Below are positions 27,611 to 37,700 of a stretch of DNA of 64,000 bases, piece after piece; position 1 is the first letter of the stretch; the number at the start of each line of letters is the position of its first letter. The stretch lies in assembly GCF_000515215.1 (NCBI RefSeq), contig NZ_KI911557.1:1571586-1635585 (forward strand). The letters are read 5' to 3'. Below the pieces are notes generated by a model that worked only from the letters and a program-made list of their open reading frames with translations, was not told the DNA's origin and made no database searches. Origin of the DNA: Methylomonas sp. 11b. GTDB taxonomy: Bacteria; Pseudomonadota; Gammaproteobacteria; Methylococcales; Methylomonadaceae. The position numbers and the translations under genes were made by a program.

Positions 27611-28474
27611 TTGAAAGCTGCTGCCATCAAGCAATTGATTGCCGGCTCGACCGAGCTATTTTCCCTACCCGACATTTATTTCCAACTTAGCGAGATGATC
27701 CGCGATTCGCGTTATTCACTGGCTGACATCGGCAAGGTTATCGCCAAGGATCCGGCTCTGAGCGCACGGTTGTTGCGGGTAGTGAATAGTCCTTTCTACG
27801 GTTTTCAAGCCAAAATCGACACCATTTCCCGCGCCGTTACCGTAATAGGCATCGACGACCTGAGTAATCTGGTATTGGCTACCACGGTTGTTGATCGCTT
27901 CGGAAAAATTCCCGACGAACTGATCGACATGACCTCGTTCTGGATGCGCAGCATACATTGCGCGGTCATTGCCCGTCTGCTGGCAAAAGCCAGCGCCGTG
28001 CTGCATACCGAAAGACTGTTCCTGGCCGGTCTACTGCATGACATTGGCTCACTGCTACTCAGTCAAAAAATGCCCGAGCAATATCTTAGAGCATTACTTG
28101 CCGCCAACCATAACCGCGCCTTGTTGGCCGGCTTCGAACAAGAACTGATCGGCTTTACTCATGCAGAGGTCGGCGGGGAATTGCTGAAAACCTGGGGCTT
28201 ACCGGAATCCCTGTACGAAACCACAAGCTGCTATCTGGAACCCGCCGATGCCCAAGTGCACAAATTGGACGCTCATTTGCTGCATATGGCGGCGCGCTTG
28301 GTCGATAGCGGCCAACAAGCCGATGGCCTGGAATTAGCCGTTGCGGAATTCTCCAATCAATCGTTAACGCTGGTGCGTTTAACCCGAGAGCAAATCATCT
28401 CGATGATGGAACAAGTCGAGGAGGAATTTTTGCAGATGTTTGAATTACTTGGCCCGACTAAGAAGTTTCATTAG
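27611..28474 (+). CDS. HDOD-domain signalling protein
   Basis: This 287-residue protein starts with a TTG directly after the previous stop codon. The HDOD domain covers about residues 15-215: SLADIGKVIAKDPALSARLLRVVNSPFYGF is the usual core, and AGLLHDIGSLLLS carries the His-Asp pair of HD proteins. HDOD proteins regulate stress and signalling responses by unknown biochemistry and lack the full set of metal ligands. No second domain is attached. Confidence 0.85.
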   Translation: MKAAAIKQLIAGSTELFSLPDIYFQLSEMIRDSRYSLADIGKVIAKDPALSARLLRVVNSPFYGFQAKIDTISRAVTVIGIDDLSNLVLATTVVDRFGKIPDELIDMTSFWMRSIHCAVIARLLAKASAVLHTERLFLAGLLHDIGSLLLSQKMPEQYLRALLAANHNRALLAGFEQELIGFTHAEVGGELLKTWGLPESLYETTSCYLEPADAQVHKLDAHLLHMAARLVDSGQQADGLELAVAEFSNQSLTLVRLTREQIISMMEQVEEEFLQMFELLGPTKKFH

Positions 28475-28533
28475 CGGTATTGGCTATAAATCTTTAAACA
28501 AAGGCATAAGCAAGCCCGGCGTGTCGCCGCCCA

Positions 28534-29112
28534 CTAAAGAACAGAGACATCAAATTCTTCCAATAACACCACCAGTTTTATCAACGGCAAACCGACCAGC
28601 GCATTGGGGTCCTCGCCGACAATTTTACTGAATAGCGCGATACCCAAGCCCTCGGATTTGAAGCTGCCGGCACAATCGAAGGGCCGATCCATATCGATGT
28701 ACTTTTCAATCTGCGGCGATGTCAGCGTTTTGAAATGCACGCTACAAACATCCATATCGCTTAAGCTTCGGCCCGTTGCGCTATTCAAAACACAGACACC
28801 AGTATAAAATTGCACCGTCCGGCCGGATTGCTTGGCAAGTTGTTGAATTGCCGCGTCGCGCCCGCCGGGTTTTCCCAATATCTCTTGGCCTAGCACGGCA
28901 ACCTGATCGGAACCGATGATTAAATGATTAGGGTATGTTTTGCCGACTTCTTCAGCCTTAGCCTGCGATAATCTGTGTACCAAAGCGTCCGGCGATTCGC
29001 CCGATTGCGGGCTCTCGTCAATGTCGCTGCTGCAACTAAGGAAATCCAGACCCAGTTTTTCCAACAATTGGCGGCGGTATTTCGAACTCGAGGCAAGGAC
29101 TATGGCGGTCAT
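28534..29112 (-). CDS. yceF: Maf-like 7-methyl-GTP pyrophosphatase (YceF type)
   Basis: This 192-residue protein has the Maf signature: LASSSKYRRQLLEKLGLDF, SQAKAEEV, LIIGSDQVAVLGQEILGKP with the catalytic Asp. Maf proteins hydrolyse non-canonical nucleoside triphosphates. The YceF group prefers 7-methyl-GTP and lies next to yceD-rpmF, as here (divergent). It faces away from yceD with 68 bp between, so the promoters of both lie in that gap. Confidence 0.88.
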   Translation of the reverse strand: MTAIVLASSSKYRRQLLEKLGLDFLSCSSDIDESPQSGESPDALVHRLSQAKAEEVGKTYPNHLIIGSDQVAVLGQEILGKPGGRDAAIQQLAKQSGRTVQFYTGVCVLNSATGRSLSDMDVCSVHFKTLTSPQIEKYIDMDRPFDCAGSFKSEGLGIALFSKIVGEDPNALVGLPLIKLVVLLEEFDVSVL

Positions 29113-29180
29113 CGGTAGTTAGTGGTTTGAGTAGGTGTGCGTTTGACGCAACAGTTAGTTATCTGTATGATTGTACAGTT

Positions 29181-29699
29181 ATGTCAGACAAGTTTCCCGA
29201 CCATATCGATCCCTTATTGTTCGCCGAAAGACGAGGCGCGCTATCCGGGGATATAAAAATCGCTGCGCTCGAGCGCTTGTCTGATAGCGTGATCGATCAT
29301 GGCGGCAGCGTTAGCGCCAAGATCGAATTTGGTAAGGAAGGCAAACGCATCGTGGTTGCCGGCCATATCGAGGGTGTTGTGGAATTGGCGTGTCAGTCTT
29401 GTTTGCAAGCACTGACTTGGCCGCTGGATATCGATTTTAAATTGGCTGTTGTCTCTTCGCTACAGGAAGCAAAGCAACTGGACGATTGCGAACCGCTATT
29501 ACTGGACGGCGACACTCTATCGTTAAACGCCGTGATCGAAGACGAAATCCTGCTGGCATTGCCCGACTACCCTCGGCATGAACACGATTGTCTCGCGCAC
29601 AACCGTTCGGAAGATGCCGATTACAGCGCAATAGATAGTCAGACTAAGGCTAACAACCCTTTTTCTGTTTTAGCAAAACTTAAAAAAACTGGAGATTGA
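29181..29699 (+). CDS. yceD: DUF177 protein YceD
   Basis: This 172-residue protein starts at the ATG at 29181; a longer frame from 29127 would run towards the divergent yceF start. It has a typical YceD layout: [17 protein letters not shown] with the CxxC (one Cys pair), an acidic middle and the C-terminal [11 protein letters not shown]. It lies directly upstream of rpmF, a very conserved pairing. It is thought to help the processing of 23S rRNA or ribosome assembly; the molecular role is not settled. Confidence 0.9.
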   Translation: MSDKFPDHIDPLLFAERRGALSGDIKIAALERLSDSVIDHGGSVSAKIEFGKEGKRIVVAGHIEGVVELACQSCLQALTWPLDIDFKLAVVSSLQEAKQLDDCEPLLLDGDTLSLNAVIEDEILLALPDYPRHEHDCLAHNRSEDADYSAIDSQTKANNPFSVLAKLKKTGD

Positions 29700-29700
29700 A

Positions 29701-29883
29701 ATGGCAGTACAAAAGAGCAAAGTATCGCGTTCCAGACGCGGTCAACGTCGTTCACACGACGCATTAGTCGGCAAAACCCTGGCTCAGGATCCATTGACCG
29801 GCGAAACTCATCTGCGTCACCACATGACGCCGGACGGTTTCTTCAAAGGCCGTCAAATCATTGCCGGCAACGACGAAGATTAA
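29701..29883 (+). CDS. rpmF: 50S ribosomal protein L32
   Basis: This 60-residue protein opens [21 protein letters not shown], the fixed start of L32. The C-terminus [18 protein letters not shown] is a form without the zinc Cys motif, as in most gammaproteobacteria. It starts 1 bp after yceD. About 210 bp of noncoding DNA follow before plsX, where a leader or internal promoter could lie; I see no clear terminator there. Confidence 0.95.
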   Translation: MAVQKSKVSRSRRGQRRSHDALVGKTLAQDPLTGETHLRHHMTPDGFFKGRQIIAGNDED

Positions 29884-30093
29884 TCGTTTTAAACTGCCAT
29901 AGGCCGACTCGCTGCCCATTCGCAAGGCGAGTCGAGCAGCCCTCAGTCCAAGACCGGCCGCAAGTATCGCGTTTTCCAGCGCAATCGTCAGCACGACGGG
30001 CAGTAATATTTGATTTATTGATAGTCTCTGGGTAAGCCAACGCGTCGCTGGACAGCTGTTGGCTCCTTTCAACTACTGGAGTTAGTCCTAAGC

Positions 30094-31122
30094 GTGAGCT
30101 CAACTCTCTCAATTGACGCCATGGGTGGGGATTTCGGTCCTCAAGTTACCGTTCCCGCCTCACTGGCCTGTTTAAGAAAAAATCCGGACTTAAATCTGAT
30201 CATGGTTGGCGATGAATCGGTTCTTGGTAACCTGCTATCCCAAGCGCTGGTCGAGTTTAAAGGTCGGATCAGTATTCAACACGCCTCGCAAGTGGTCGAA
30301 ATGGATGAAGCGCCGCAAAAAGCCTTGAAGAATAAAAAAGATTCTTCCATGCGCGTGGCGATTAATCTGGTTCAGGAAGGCAAGGCCGATGCCTGCGTCA
30401 GCGCCGGTAACACTGGAGCACTGATGGCAACAGCCCGTTTTGTGCTGAAAATGATACCCGGCATCGAACGCCCGGCGATTATTTCCACACTGCCGTCTAC
30501 TTTTGGCCACACCCACATGCTGGATTTAGGCGCCAATGTCGATTCCAGCGCCGAACATCTGTACCAGTTTGCCGTCATGGGCGAAGAAGTGGTCAAGGCC
30601 GTGGAAAACATCGATCGCCCGCGCATCGGCTTGCTAAACATCGGCGAAGAAGACATGAAAGGCAACGAACAAGTCAAAGCCGCCGCGAAATTACTGGAAA
30701 ATTCCGGGCTGAATTATATCGGCTACGTCGAAGGCAACTCGATCAACGCCGGCAGCGTCAAAGTCGATTTGATCGTCGCCGACGGTTTCGTGGGTAACGT
30801 GGCCCTGAAATCGATAGAAGGCGCGGCAAAAATGATAGGCGGCAAACTGAAGGACAGTTTTTCGCAAAACTGGCTGACCAAATTAGCAGGCCTGATTGCT
30901 TATCCGGTTTTAAAGCGCTTTAAAGACAGCATAGACCCGCGTCTCTATAATGGCGCAAGTTTCATCGGCCTGCGCGGCCTGGTAATCAAAAGCCACGGCG
31001 GCGCCGACGCACTGGCTTTCGAAACCGCCATCCATTTGGCGGAAGTGGAAGTTGCGCAGGGCGTTATTCGTAAAATCAGCGAAAAACTAGAACTCGCGCT
31101 GACCCAAAAGGTTGATGAATGA
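30094..31122 (+). CDS. plsX: Phosphate acyltransferase
   Basis: This 342-residue enzyme makes acyl-phosphate from acyl-ACP for phospholipid synthesis. It starts with GTG at 30094 (SSTLSIDAMGGDFGPQVTVPASL). The motifs KNKKDSSMRVAINLV, SAGNTGALMATARF and GFVGNVALKSIEG are diagnostic. It overlaps fabH by four bases, the common plsX-fabH coupling. Confidence 0.95.
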   Translation: MSSTLSIDAMGGDFGPQVTVPASLACLRKNPDLNLIMVGDESVLGNLLSQALVEFKGRISIQHASQVVEMDEAPQKALKNKKDSSMRVAINLVQEGKADACVSAGNTGALMATARFVLKMIPGIERPAIISTLPSTFGHTHMLDLGANVDSSAEHLYQFAVMGEEVVKAVENIDRPRIGLLNIGEEDMKGNEQVKAAAKLLENSGLNYIGYVEGNSINAGSVKVDLIVADGFVGNVALKSIEGAAKMIGGKLKDSFSQNWLTKLAGLIAYPVLKRFKDSIDPRLYNGASFIGLRGLVIKSHGGADALAFETAIHLAEVEVAQGVIRKISEKLELALTQKVDE

Positions 31123-32087
31123 CACGCTGGACTCATGTTATCGGTACGGGCGGCTATCTGCCCGAAACCATACGCACCAATGACGATATTTCCGCCACGG
31201 TGGACACGTCCGACAGCTGGATCTATGAAAGAACCGGCATCAAAAGCCGCCGCATAGCCGGCCCCGACGAAACCGCTTCCAGCATGGCGGAAATCGCCGC
31301 CAGACAAGCTATTGAGGCGGCCGGCATTGCTGCGACAGACATCGATATGATCATCGTTGCCACCGGCACGCCGGATCGCGTCTATCCCAGTACGGCCTGC
31401 CTGTTGCAGGAACGCCTGGGCATCAAGCAATGTGTCGGCTTCGATATTCAAGCCGCTTGCTCCGGTTCTGTCTACGGGCTAAGCATCGCCGATCAATACC
31501 TGAAAACCGGTTTTGCCAAAAACGTACTGGTGGTGGGCACGGAAATTTGCTCGCGCATTGTCGATTGGACCGACCGCGGCACCTGCATTCTGTTCGGCGA
31601 CGGCGCTGGCGCAATTTTGCTGACCTCAGGCGACAAACCGGGCATCTTGTCCACGCATATTCATTCCGACGGCGGCTACGAAGATTTATTGTATTGTCCC
31701 AATCCGCAGGTAGCGGCAGTCGCCAAACAAAACGAAATGGCTTACATCAGCATGCGCGGCAACGAAGTATTTAAGGTCGCGGTCAACACGCTGGGCCGGA
31801 TTGTCGATGAAACCCTGGAAGCCAACGGCTTGCAGCAAAGCGATATCGATTGGCTGGTGCCGCATCAAGCCAACACGCGCATTATCGCCGCCACTGCCAA
31901 AAAACTGGGCATGTCCATGGATCAAGTGATTCTGACCCTGGAAAACCAAGGCAACACCTCCTCCGCCTCCGTGTTATTGGCGTTTAACGAAGGTGTGCGC
32001 GACGGCCGCATTCAACGCGGACAAACCGTATTAATGGAAGCTTTTGGAGCCGGCTTTACCTGGGGTTCCGCATTAATTAGGTACTAA
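31119..32087 (+). CDS. fabH: Beta-ketoacyl-ACP synthase III
   Basis: This 322-residue condensing enzyme starts fatty acid synthesis with acetyl-CoA and malonyl-ACP. The active-site Cys is in DIQAACSGSVYGLSIAD, the His in WLVPHQANTRI, and the Asn in LENQGNTSSASVLLA. Length is typical. It follows plsX with four bases of overlap and ends 2 bp before fabD, so one mRNA is very likely. Confidence 0.95.
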   Translation: MTRWTHVIGTGGYLPETIRTNDDISATVDTSDSWIYERTGIKSRRIAGPDETASSMAEIAARQAIEAAGIAATDIDMIIVATGTPDRVYPSTACLLQERLGIKQCVGFDIQAACSGSVYGLSIADQYLKTGFAKNVLVVGTEICSRIVDWTDRGTCILFGDGAGAILLTSGDKPGILSTHIHSDGGYEDLLYCPNPQVAAVAKQNEMAYISMRGNEVFKVAVNTLGRIVDETLEANGLQQSDIDWLVPHQANTRIIAATAKKLGMSMDQVILTLENQGNTSSASVLLAFNEGVRDGRIQRGQTVLMEAFGAGFTWGSALIRY

Positions 32088-32089
32088 AC

Positions 32090-33046
32090 ATGACGACGAT
32101 AGAACAAAGTTACAATCTGGCATTCGTATTTCCCGGACAAGGCTCGCAAGCTGTCGGCATGCTGGGCACGCTGGCCGCCGCCAACCCATTGGTCAAGCAA
32201 ACTTTCGAACAAGCTTCCGACGTGCTGGGTTTCGATCTGTGGAATATGGTCGCGAACGGCCCGGACACCGACTTGAACCAAACACATAACACCCAGCCGG
32301 CTATGCTGGCGGCCGGCGTTGCGGTATGGCGGGCCTGGTGCGAAAAATCCGACATCAAACCCGCCTGGATGGCCGGCCACAGCTTGGGTGAATACACCGC
32401 CCTGGTCTGCTCGGGCGCGTTGGGCTATGAAGACGCCATTCGTCTGGTGGCCGAGCGCGGTCGACTGATGCAGGAAGCGGTACCGACAGGAAAAGGCGCG
32501 ATGGCGGCTATTCTGGGCCTGGAAGATCATCAAGTCGTCAATACCTGCGCCGAAGTCGCCAATGGCGACATCGTCGCCGCCGCCAATTTCAACGCGCCTG
32601 GCCAAGTCGTCATCGCCGGCGAAACCGCTGCGGTGGAACGCGCGATGGAAGCCTTGAAGGCACTCGGCGCCAAACGCGCATTAAAGTTGCCGGTTAGTGT
32701 GCCGTCCCACTGCGCTCTGATGGAAGCCGCGTCCGACAAGCTAAACGAAATACTGCAAGGCCTTAACGTCGAGATGCCGAATAGCACGCTGATCCACAAC
32801 GCCGACGTCAAATCGCACGGTTCGCCGGAAGTGATTCGCTACGCGTTGAAAGAACAATTATTCAAACCGGTACGTTGGGTGGAAAGCGTCAAATTCATGC
32901 ACGAACAAGGCGTTACCGCCTTTGTCGAATGCGGACCCGGCAAAGTATTAGTCGGCTTAAACAAACGCATAGCGCCGGATGCCGCGCATTACACACTATA
33001 CGACCCCGAAACCATCAACAACGTTGTGGAGCAACTCCGTGGATAA
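32090..33046 (+). CDS. fabD: Malonyl-CoA:ACP transacylase
   Basis: This 318-residue enzyme loads malonate onto acyl carrier protein. FVFPGQGSQAVGML, the nucleophile in AGHSLGEYTALVCSG and the late catalytic His in VPSHCALM match the family. It starts 2 bp after fabH, and its last 8 bases overlap the GTG start of fabG. Confidence 0.95.
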   Translation: MTTIEQSYNLAFVFPGQGSQAVGMLGTLAAANPLVKQTFEQASDVLGFDLWNMVANGPDTDLNQTHNTQPAMLAAGVAVWRAWCEKSDIKPAWMAGHSLGEYTALVCSGALGYEDAIRLVAERGRLMQEAVPTGKGAMAAILGLEDHQVVNTCAEVANGDIVAAANFNAPGQVVIAGETAAVERAMEALKALGAKRALKLPVSVPSHCALMEAASDKLNEILQGLNVEMPNSTLIHNADVKSHGSPEVIRYALKEQLFKPVRWVESVKFMHEQGVTAFVECGPGKVLVGLNKRIAPDAAHYTLYDPETINNVVEQLRG

Positions 33047-33767
33047 AAAACTCGCCATTGTTACCGGCGCCAGCCGCGGCATAGGCCGGGCCATTGCCGA
33101 AAAGTTAGTAGCCGACGGTTTTTTTGTCGTCGGTACCGCCACCTCAGACAGCGGCGCGGAGGCTATTTCCGCTTATCTGGGCGAGAACGGCAAAGGCTAC
33201 AAACTCAATGTCGCCGACGCCGCCGACATCGAAAGCTTTATAAAAACCACCGGCGACGCCTACGGCACCCCAGCAGTATTGGTCAACAACGCCGGCATCA
33301 CCCGCGACAACTTGTTGATGCGGATGAAAGACGAGGAATGGGACGACATTATCAACACCAACCTGACCTCGATCTTCCGGATGAGCAAAGCCGTGTTGCG
33401 CGCTATGATGAAAGTCCGTTACGGCCGCATCATCAACATTTCATCTGTCGTGGGCTCCACCGGCAATGCCGGTCAAGCCAACTACGCGGCGGCCAAGGCT
33501 GGAATGATCGGCTTTGCTAAATCCATGGCTAAAGAAGTCGGTTCGCGCGGCATCACCGTAAATACCGTATCACCCGGATTTATCGATACCGATATGACTA
33601 AGGAACTGTCGGAAGACATTAAGAATGCGCTGCTGGGTTCGATTGCGCTGGGCCGTTTGGGTCAGCCGGAAGAAATTGCCCATGCGGTGTCTTTCCTGGC
33701 CTCCGAGCAAGCCTCCTACATCACCGGCGAAACTTTGCATGTGAATGGCGGCATGTACATGCCTTAA
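33039..33767 (+). CDS. fabG: 3-oxoacyl-ACP reductase
   Basis: This 242-residue short-chain dehydrogenase reduces 3-oxoacyl-ACP with NADPH. The start is the GTG at 33039 (MDKKLAIVTGASRGIGRA), overlapping fabD; a longer frame from 32979 would put non-FabG residues in front. The Rossmann TGASRGIG, NNAGITRD, the catalytic ISSVVGSTGNAGQANYAAAKAG with Ser, Tyr and Lys, and the C-terminal ITGETLHVNGGMYM are all present. acpP, which usually follows, is absent; a terminator comes instead. Confidence 0.94.
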   Translation: MDKKLAIVTGASRGIGRAIAEKLVADGFFVVGTATSDSGAEAISAYLGENGKGYKLNVADAADIESFIKTTGDAYGTPAVLVNNAGITRDNLLMRMKDEEWDDIINTNLTSIFRMSKAVLRAMMKVRYGRIINISSVVGSTGNAGQANYAAAKAGMIGFAKSMAKEVGSRGITVNTVSPGFIDTDMTKELSEDIKNALLGSIALGRLGQPEEIAHAVSFLASEQASYITGETLHVNGGMYMP

Positions 33768-33797
33768 AGGCGGCAACGTTTCTCCAGACCCAAAAAA

Positions 33798-33829
33798 GGC
33801 CGGCAATCCATAAGATTGCCGGCCTTTTT
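33798..33829 (+). terminator. Intrinsic terminator after fabG, probably bidirectional
   Basis: A perfect 11-bp stem, GGCCGGCAATC with GATTGCCGGCC, has a 5-base loop (cataa) and is followed by a T run. The other strand also shows a T run (A's before the stem), so it can also stop the convergent response-regulator gene on the - strand. It lies 31 bp after fabG. Confidence 0.93.
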
Positions 33830-33841
33830 GTTAGCTTTGAA

Positions 33842-34771
33842 CTAACCGCGCTGCAACACCATCGCCACCGCCGCCGCCCGCGTGGAAACACCCAATTTTT
33901 CGAATATATGTTCCAGATGTTTATTCACCGTTCTGGGACTGGTGGTGAGGATGATACCGATCTCCTTATTGGTTTTGCCGCGGGCAATCCACATCAAAAT
34001 CTCGGCCTCGCGAAACGTCAGCTTCAGTTTGTCGCGCAGGGTTTCCGGCGTCCATTGCGCGTCTTCCCGTTGCAATAGCAGCAGATATTCATCCGGATTC
34101 TGACAGGCGCTGACTCTAAGCGTAAAACCCGGCGCCAAACGATGTGCCTCGGATTCGGCTTCCGCATCATTTCGCCCGCTTTGCCGCAACCAGCGTTGAA
34201 ACCAGCCCCGCAGCGACTCCGGGAGCATGTCATTCGCAGCCCGAGCCAATCCCTGCAATTCGCAAAAATCATCCAGCCATTCTTTAGCTGCCGGCGTCAA
34301 CCATACGATACGGCCGAGTGCGTCTGCGGCTATAGCGGCAAAATCGTGATGGTCCAGCAAGCTCTCGGCCCGCCGTAAATTACGGGTTTGCGTCAAATGT
34401 ACTTCAATGCGCGCCAGCACTTCCGCCGGCCGAATTGGCTTAACGATGTAGTCCAACGCCCCTTCGCCAAAGCCGCGCAGCAAATCGTCCAGCTCGCTCA
34501 AACCGGTCATGAACAACACCGGAATCGGCGCGGTCGTCGGATCGGCTTTCAGCCGGCTGCAGGTCTCGAAGCCGTCTATGCCCGGCATCATCACATCCAA
34601 CAAAATGATGTCGGGTTTGACGTATTGAATCTGTTCGATGGCCGAACAACCGTCAGTAGCCACCAATACCCGATAATTGGCTTCGGACAGCGTATCGGAC
34701 AACAGGGCCAAATTGCCGGGTGTGTCGTCGACTATCAACACCGTGCCATTGCTGGCGGATACGTCCATCAT
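33842..34771 (-). CDS. LuxR-type response regulator
   Basis: The protein has 309 residues. An N-terminal receiver domain (about 10-125) has the acidic pair in VLIVDDTPGNL, the phosphorylated Asp in IILLDVMMPGIDGFE, and the Lys in YIVKPIRP. The middle (about 135-235) is a PAS-like sensory or linker region, and the C-terminus (about 245-305) is a LuxR helix-turn-helix (LTFREAEILMWIARGKTNKEIG). It overlaps the hybrid kinase gene by four bases, so the two form a pair. The targets are not visible; the nearby urea cluster is the natural guess. Confidence 0.9.
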   Translation of the reverse strand: MMDVSASNGTVLIVDDTPGNLALLSDTLSEANYRVLVATDGCSAIEQIQYVKPDIILLDVMMPGIDGFETCSRLKADPTTAPIPVLFMTGLSELDDLLRGFGEGALDYIVKPIRPAEVLARIEVHLTQTRNLRRAESLLDHHDFAAIAADALGRIVWLTPAAKEWLDDFCELQGLARAANDMLPESLRGWFQRWLRQSGRNDAEAESEAHRLAPGFTLRVSACQNPDEYLLLLQREDAQWTPETLRDKLKLTFREAEILMWIARGKTNKEIGIILTTSPRTVNKHLEHIFEKLGVSTRAAAVAMVLQRG

Positions 34772-37700
34772 CGGGACACCTCCTGTTTGTGCATATTCAA
34801 AAGCTTCCTGATTTCGCCCACCCGAAACTGGTTGGCTAAAACCATCAGCTTCGCAAAGAAGGCGCTGTAGCGCGGCTCGGTTTGACCGAGTTGTGCCAGT
34901 ACTTTCTTCAGGCCCAACAAGTCGCCGATTCGTACATATTCCACGCAGGCTTGCAACAATTCCGGCGGCGGCACCAGCATCGGTTCGGGTAGTTTTTCGG
35001 AAACCGCCGGCGCGGCGTCGTCTTGATAGATCCAGGCCAGTGACAAATATAGCTTCAGCTTGCTCATCAGCTGCGGCACCTGAATAGGCTTGGACAGAAA
35101 ATCGTTGCAGCCGGCATTTAACACCGCCAGCCGATCACCGGGATAGGCATTGGCGCTCAGCACCACAATCGGCATCTGTAAACCGCGCTCGCGCAGACGC
35201 ATCGCGGTTTCTATACCGTCTATACCGCTCATGGAAATATCCAGCAAGATCAAATCGGGTTGCTGTTCCACCACTTTCTCCAAGCAAGCCTCGCCGGAAT
35301 CGGCCTCTTCCAGATAAAACCCCAATGGCTCGAGCAAGGACAACAATAACTCCCGATGTTCTCGCTGGTCGTCCACCACCATGATCCGCCGGCGCGCGCC
35401 TTGATAGCCAATGACAGGCCCGTGCGATTCGGTTTCATTTTCTACACCCAAACTCGGCAACAACAGCCTTACGCTGAACGTAGAACCCTCGCCCACTCGG
35501 CTTTGCACCGCCAACTCGCCGCCCATCACCTCAGTTAGAATTTTGCTGATGGTCAGCCCCAAACCGCTACCTGACACCGCATTGCCGGTCGGTGTATCCA
35601 GCCGCGTGAAGGGCTGAAAAATATTTTGCAATTGCTGCTCGTCAATGCCGCTACCGGTGTCGGACACCTGAAAGCTGGCTACGCCGCTGCTGTACCCGAT
35701 CCGAAATACAATGCCGCCCTGACCGGTGAATTTGATGGCATTGCCGAGCAAATTCATCAAGATCTGCCCTACTCGCTTTTCATCGCCGCGGATGCGTTGC
35801 GGCAGCACTGTGGTCAATTGGCAATTAAAACTCAAGCCCTTATCTTCGGCTTGCGCTTTGAAGACATGCACCAGATGTTCGATAAAACCGGGGAAATCGA
35901 TAGGCTGGTATTTGAAATCGAATTTGCGCGCCTCGATGCGGGCAATATCCAGAATATCCTCGATCAGCGCACTCAAGTGCTCACCACTGCGCTTTAAGGT
36001 ATCGACGGCTTGCCGACGGTTTTCCGGGATATTCGGGTCCTGATTTAAAATGTGAGCGTAGCCGACGATGCTGTTCAACGGCGAGCGGATCTCGTGGCTC
36101 ATATTGCTCAGGAAGCGGCTCTTGGCCTGATTGGCGGCGTCGGCCATCCGCCGGGCCTGCTGCAACTTCAGATCGGTTTGCTTGTGTTGTTCGATTTCCT
36201 GCAGCAGCAATTGGGTTTGCTTGGCGGTTTCCTCATGCGCCACCCGCCGGCTCTCCGCGTTCAAAATCAGCCACCAGGTACAAAGGCCGATAAACACCAG
36301 CAAGGATGCATAAATTTTCAGGAAGTTGTTGATCAACAAGCCAAAGGCCGGTTGATTCTGTCGGACGCTCAGTAAATCCTGGTAATAAATGATGCTGATA
36401 AATATCCCGGTCAGGATCGTCAGAAAACCAAACAGCAAGCCAAAGCGCAACAAGCGCAAACGCGCAGTGATGCCGATAAAATCCGGCATCAAAGTCCTGG
36501 CGAGACTCTCCAAATAGTCATCAAAGCGAAAACCCGGCTTGCAGGCATCCAGACAACGCGCGTCCAGCGTGCAACACAGCGAACAAATACTGCCGGCGTA
36601 AGCCGGGCAGTAGGCCATGTCGTCGTGCTCGAATTCGTTCTCGCAAATCGAGCATTTATCATGCGATTTGCGATTATGCTTTTTCCGGTCGCGAGCCAGA
36701 TAATGTTTGCCGGCACAACACATTGCGATCACCGGCACCAGCACGAAAGAAAATCCGAGCGCAATAAACGCCGAAAAAGCCTTGGGCCATTCGCCGAACA
36801 GCCCCACGTAAGCCAGAATCGACACCACCGATGCCACAAACGTCGCGACCATCCCTACCGGATTGAGGTCGGACAAATACGCGCGCTTGAATTCGATTTC
36901 CTTCGGGCTGAGTCCCAAAGGCTTATTGATCATCAACTCAGCCGCCACCGCGCTGATCCAGGCAATCGACATATTCGAAAACAAACCCAATACCTTTTCC
37001 AGCGCGCCGAACACGCCAAATTCCATCAACAACAAGGCGATCAGCACGTTAAACAGCAACCACACCACCCGCCCCGGATGGCTATGCGTCAACCTTGAGA
37101 AAAAATTCGACCAGGCCAGCGAACCGGCATAAGCGTTGGTGACGTTGATCTTGATCTGGCTGAGAACCACGAATAAGGTCGTGGTTGCCAAGGCCCATTG
37201 CGGATTCTCGAACAGCTCGTTATACGCCACCAGATACATTTGCGTCGGCTCGTGGGCATGCTGCGGACTGATGCCGTACCGAATCGCCAGATGCGCCAAC
37301 AAGGCGCCGGCGATTTGCCGGACCACCCCAAACACGATCCAGCCCGGACCGGCCGCCAGCATCGCCGCCCACCACTTGAATTTATTGGCCTTGGTTTTAT
37401 CCGGCATGAAGCGCAGAAAATCCACCTGCTCACCGATTTGCGCCACCATCGAAAATGCCACGGTGGTGGCGGTTCCGAACAATAGCCAATCAAATCCTTC
37501 GCCGCTGCCGGCGATCCAGAAGTAAGTCTTTAAGGTCATCAGCGCTTCGGGCTCGGCGTGCGCCACGGCTATGTAAGGTGCAATCAGCAGCGCGAGCCAA
37601 ATCGGCTGGGTCCACAGTTGCATCCGGCTGATGGTAGTAATACCAAAAGTCACCAAGGGCACCACAATCACCGCACTGACCACATGCGCAACGGCCAGCG

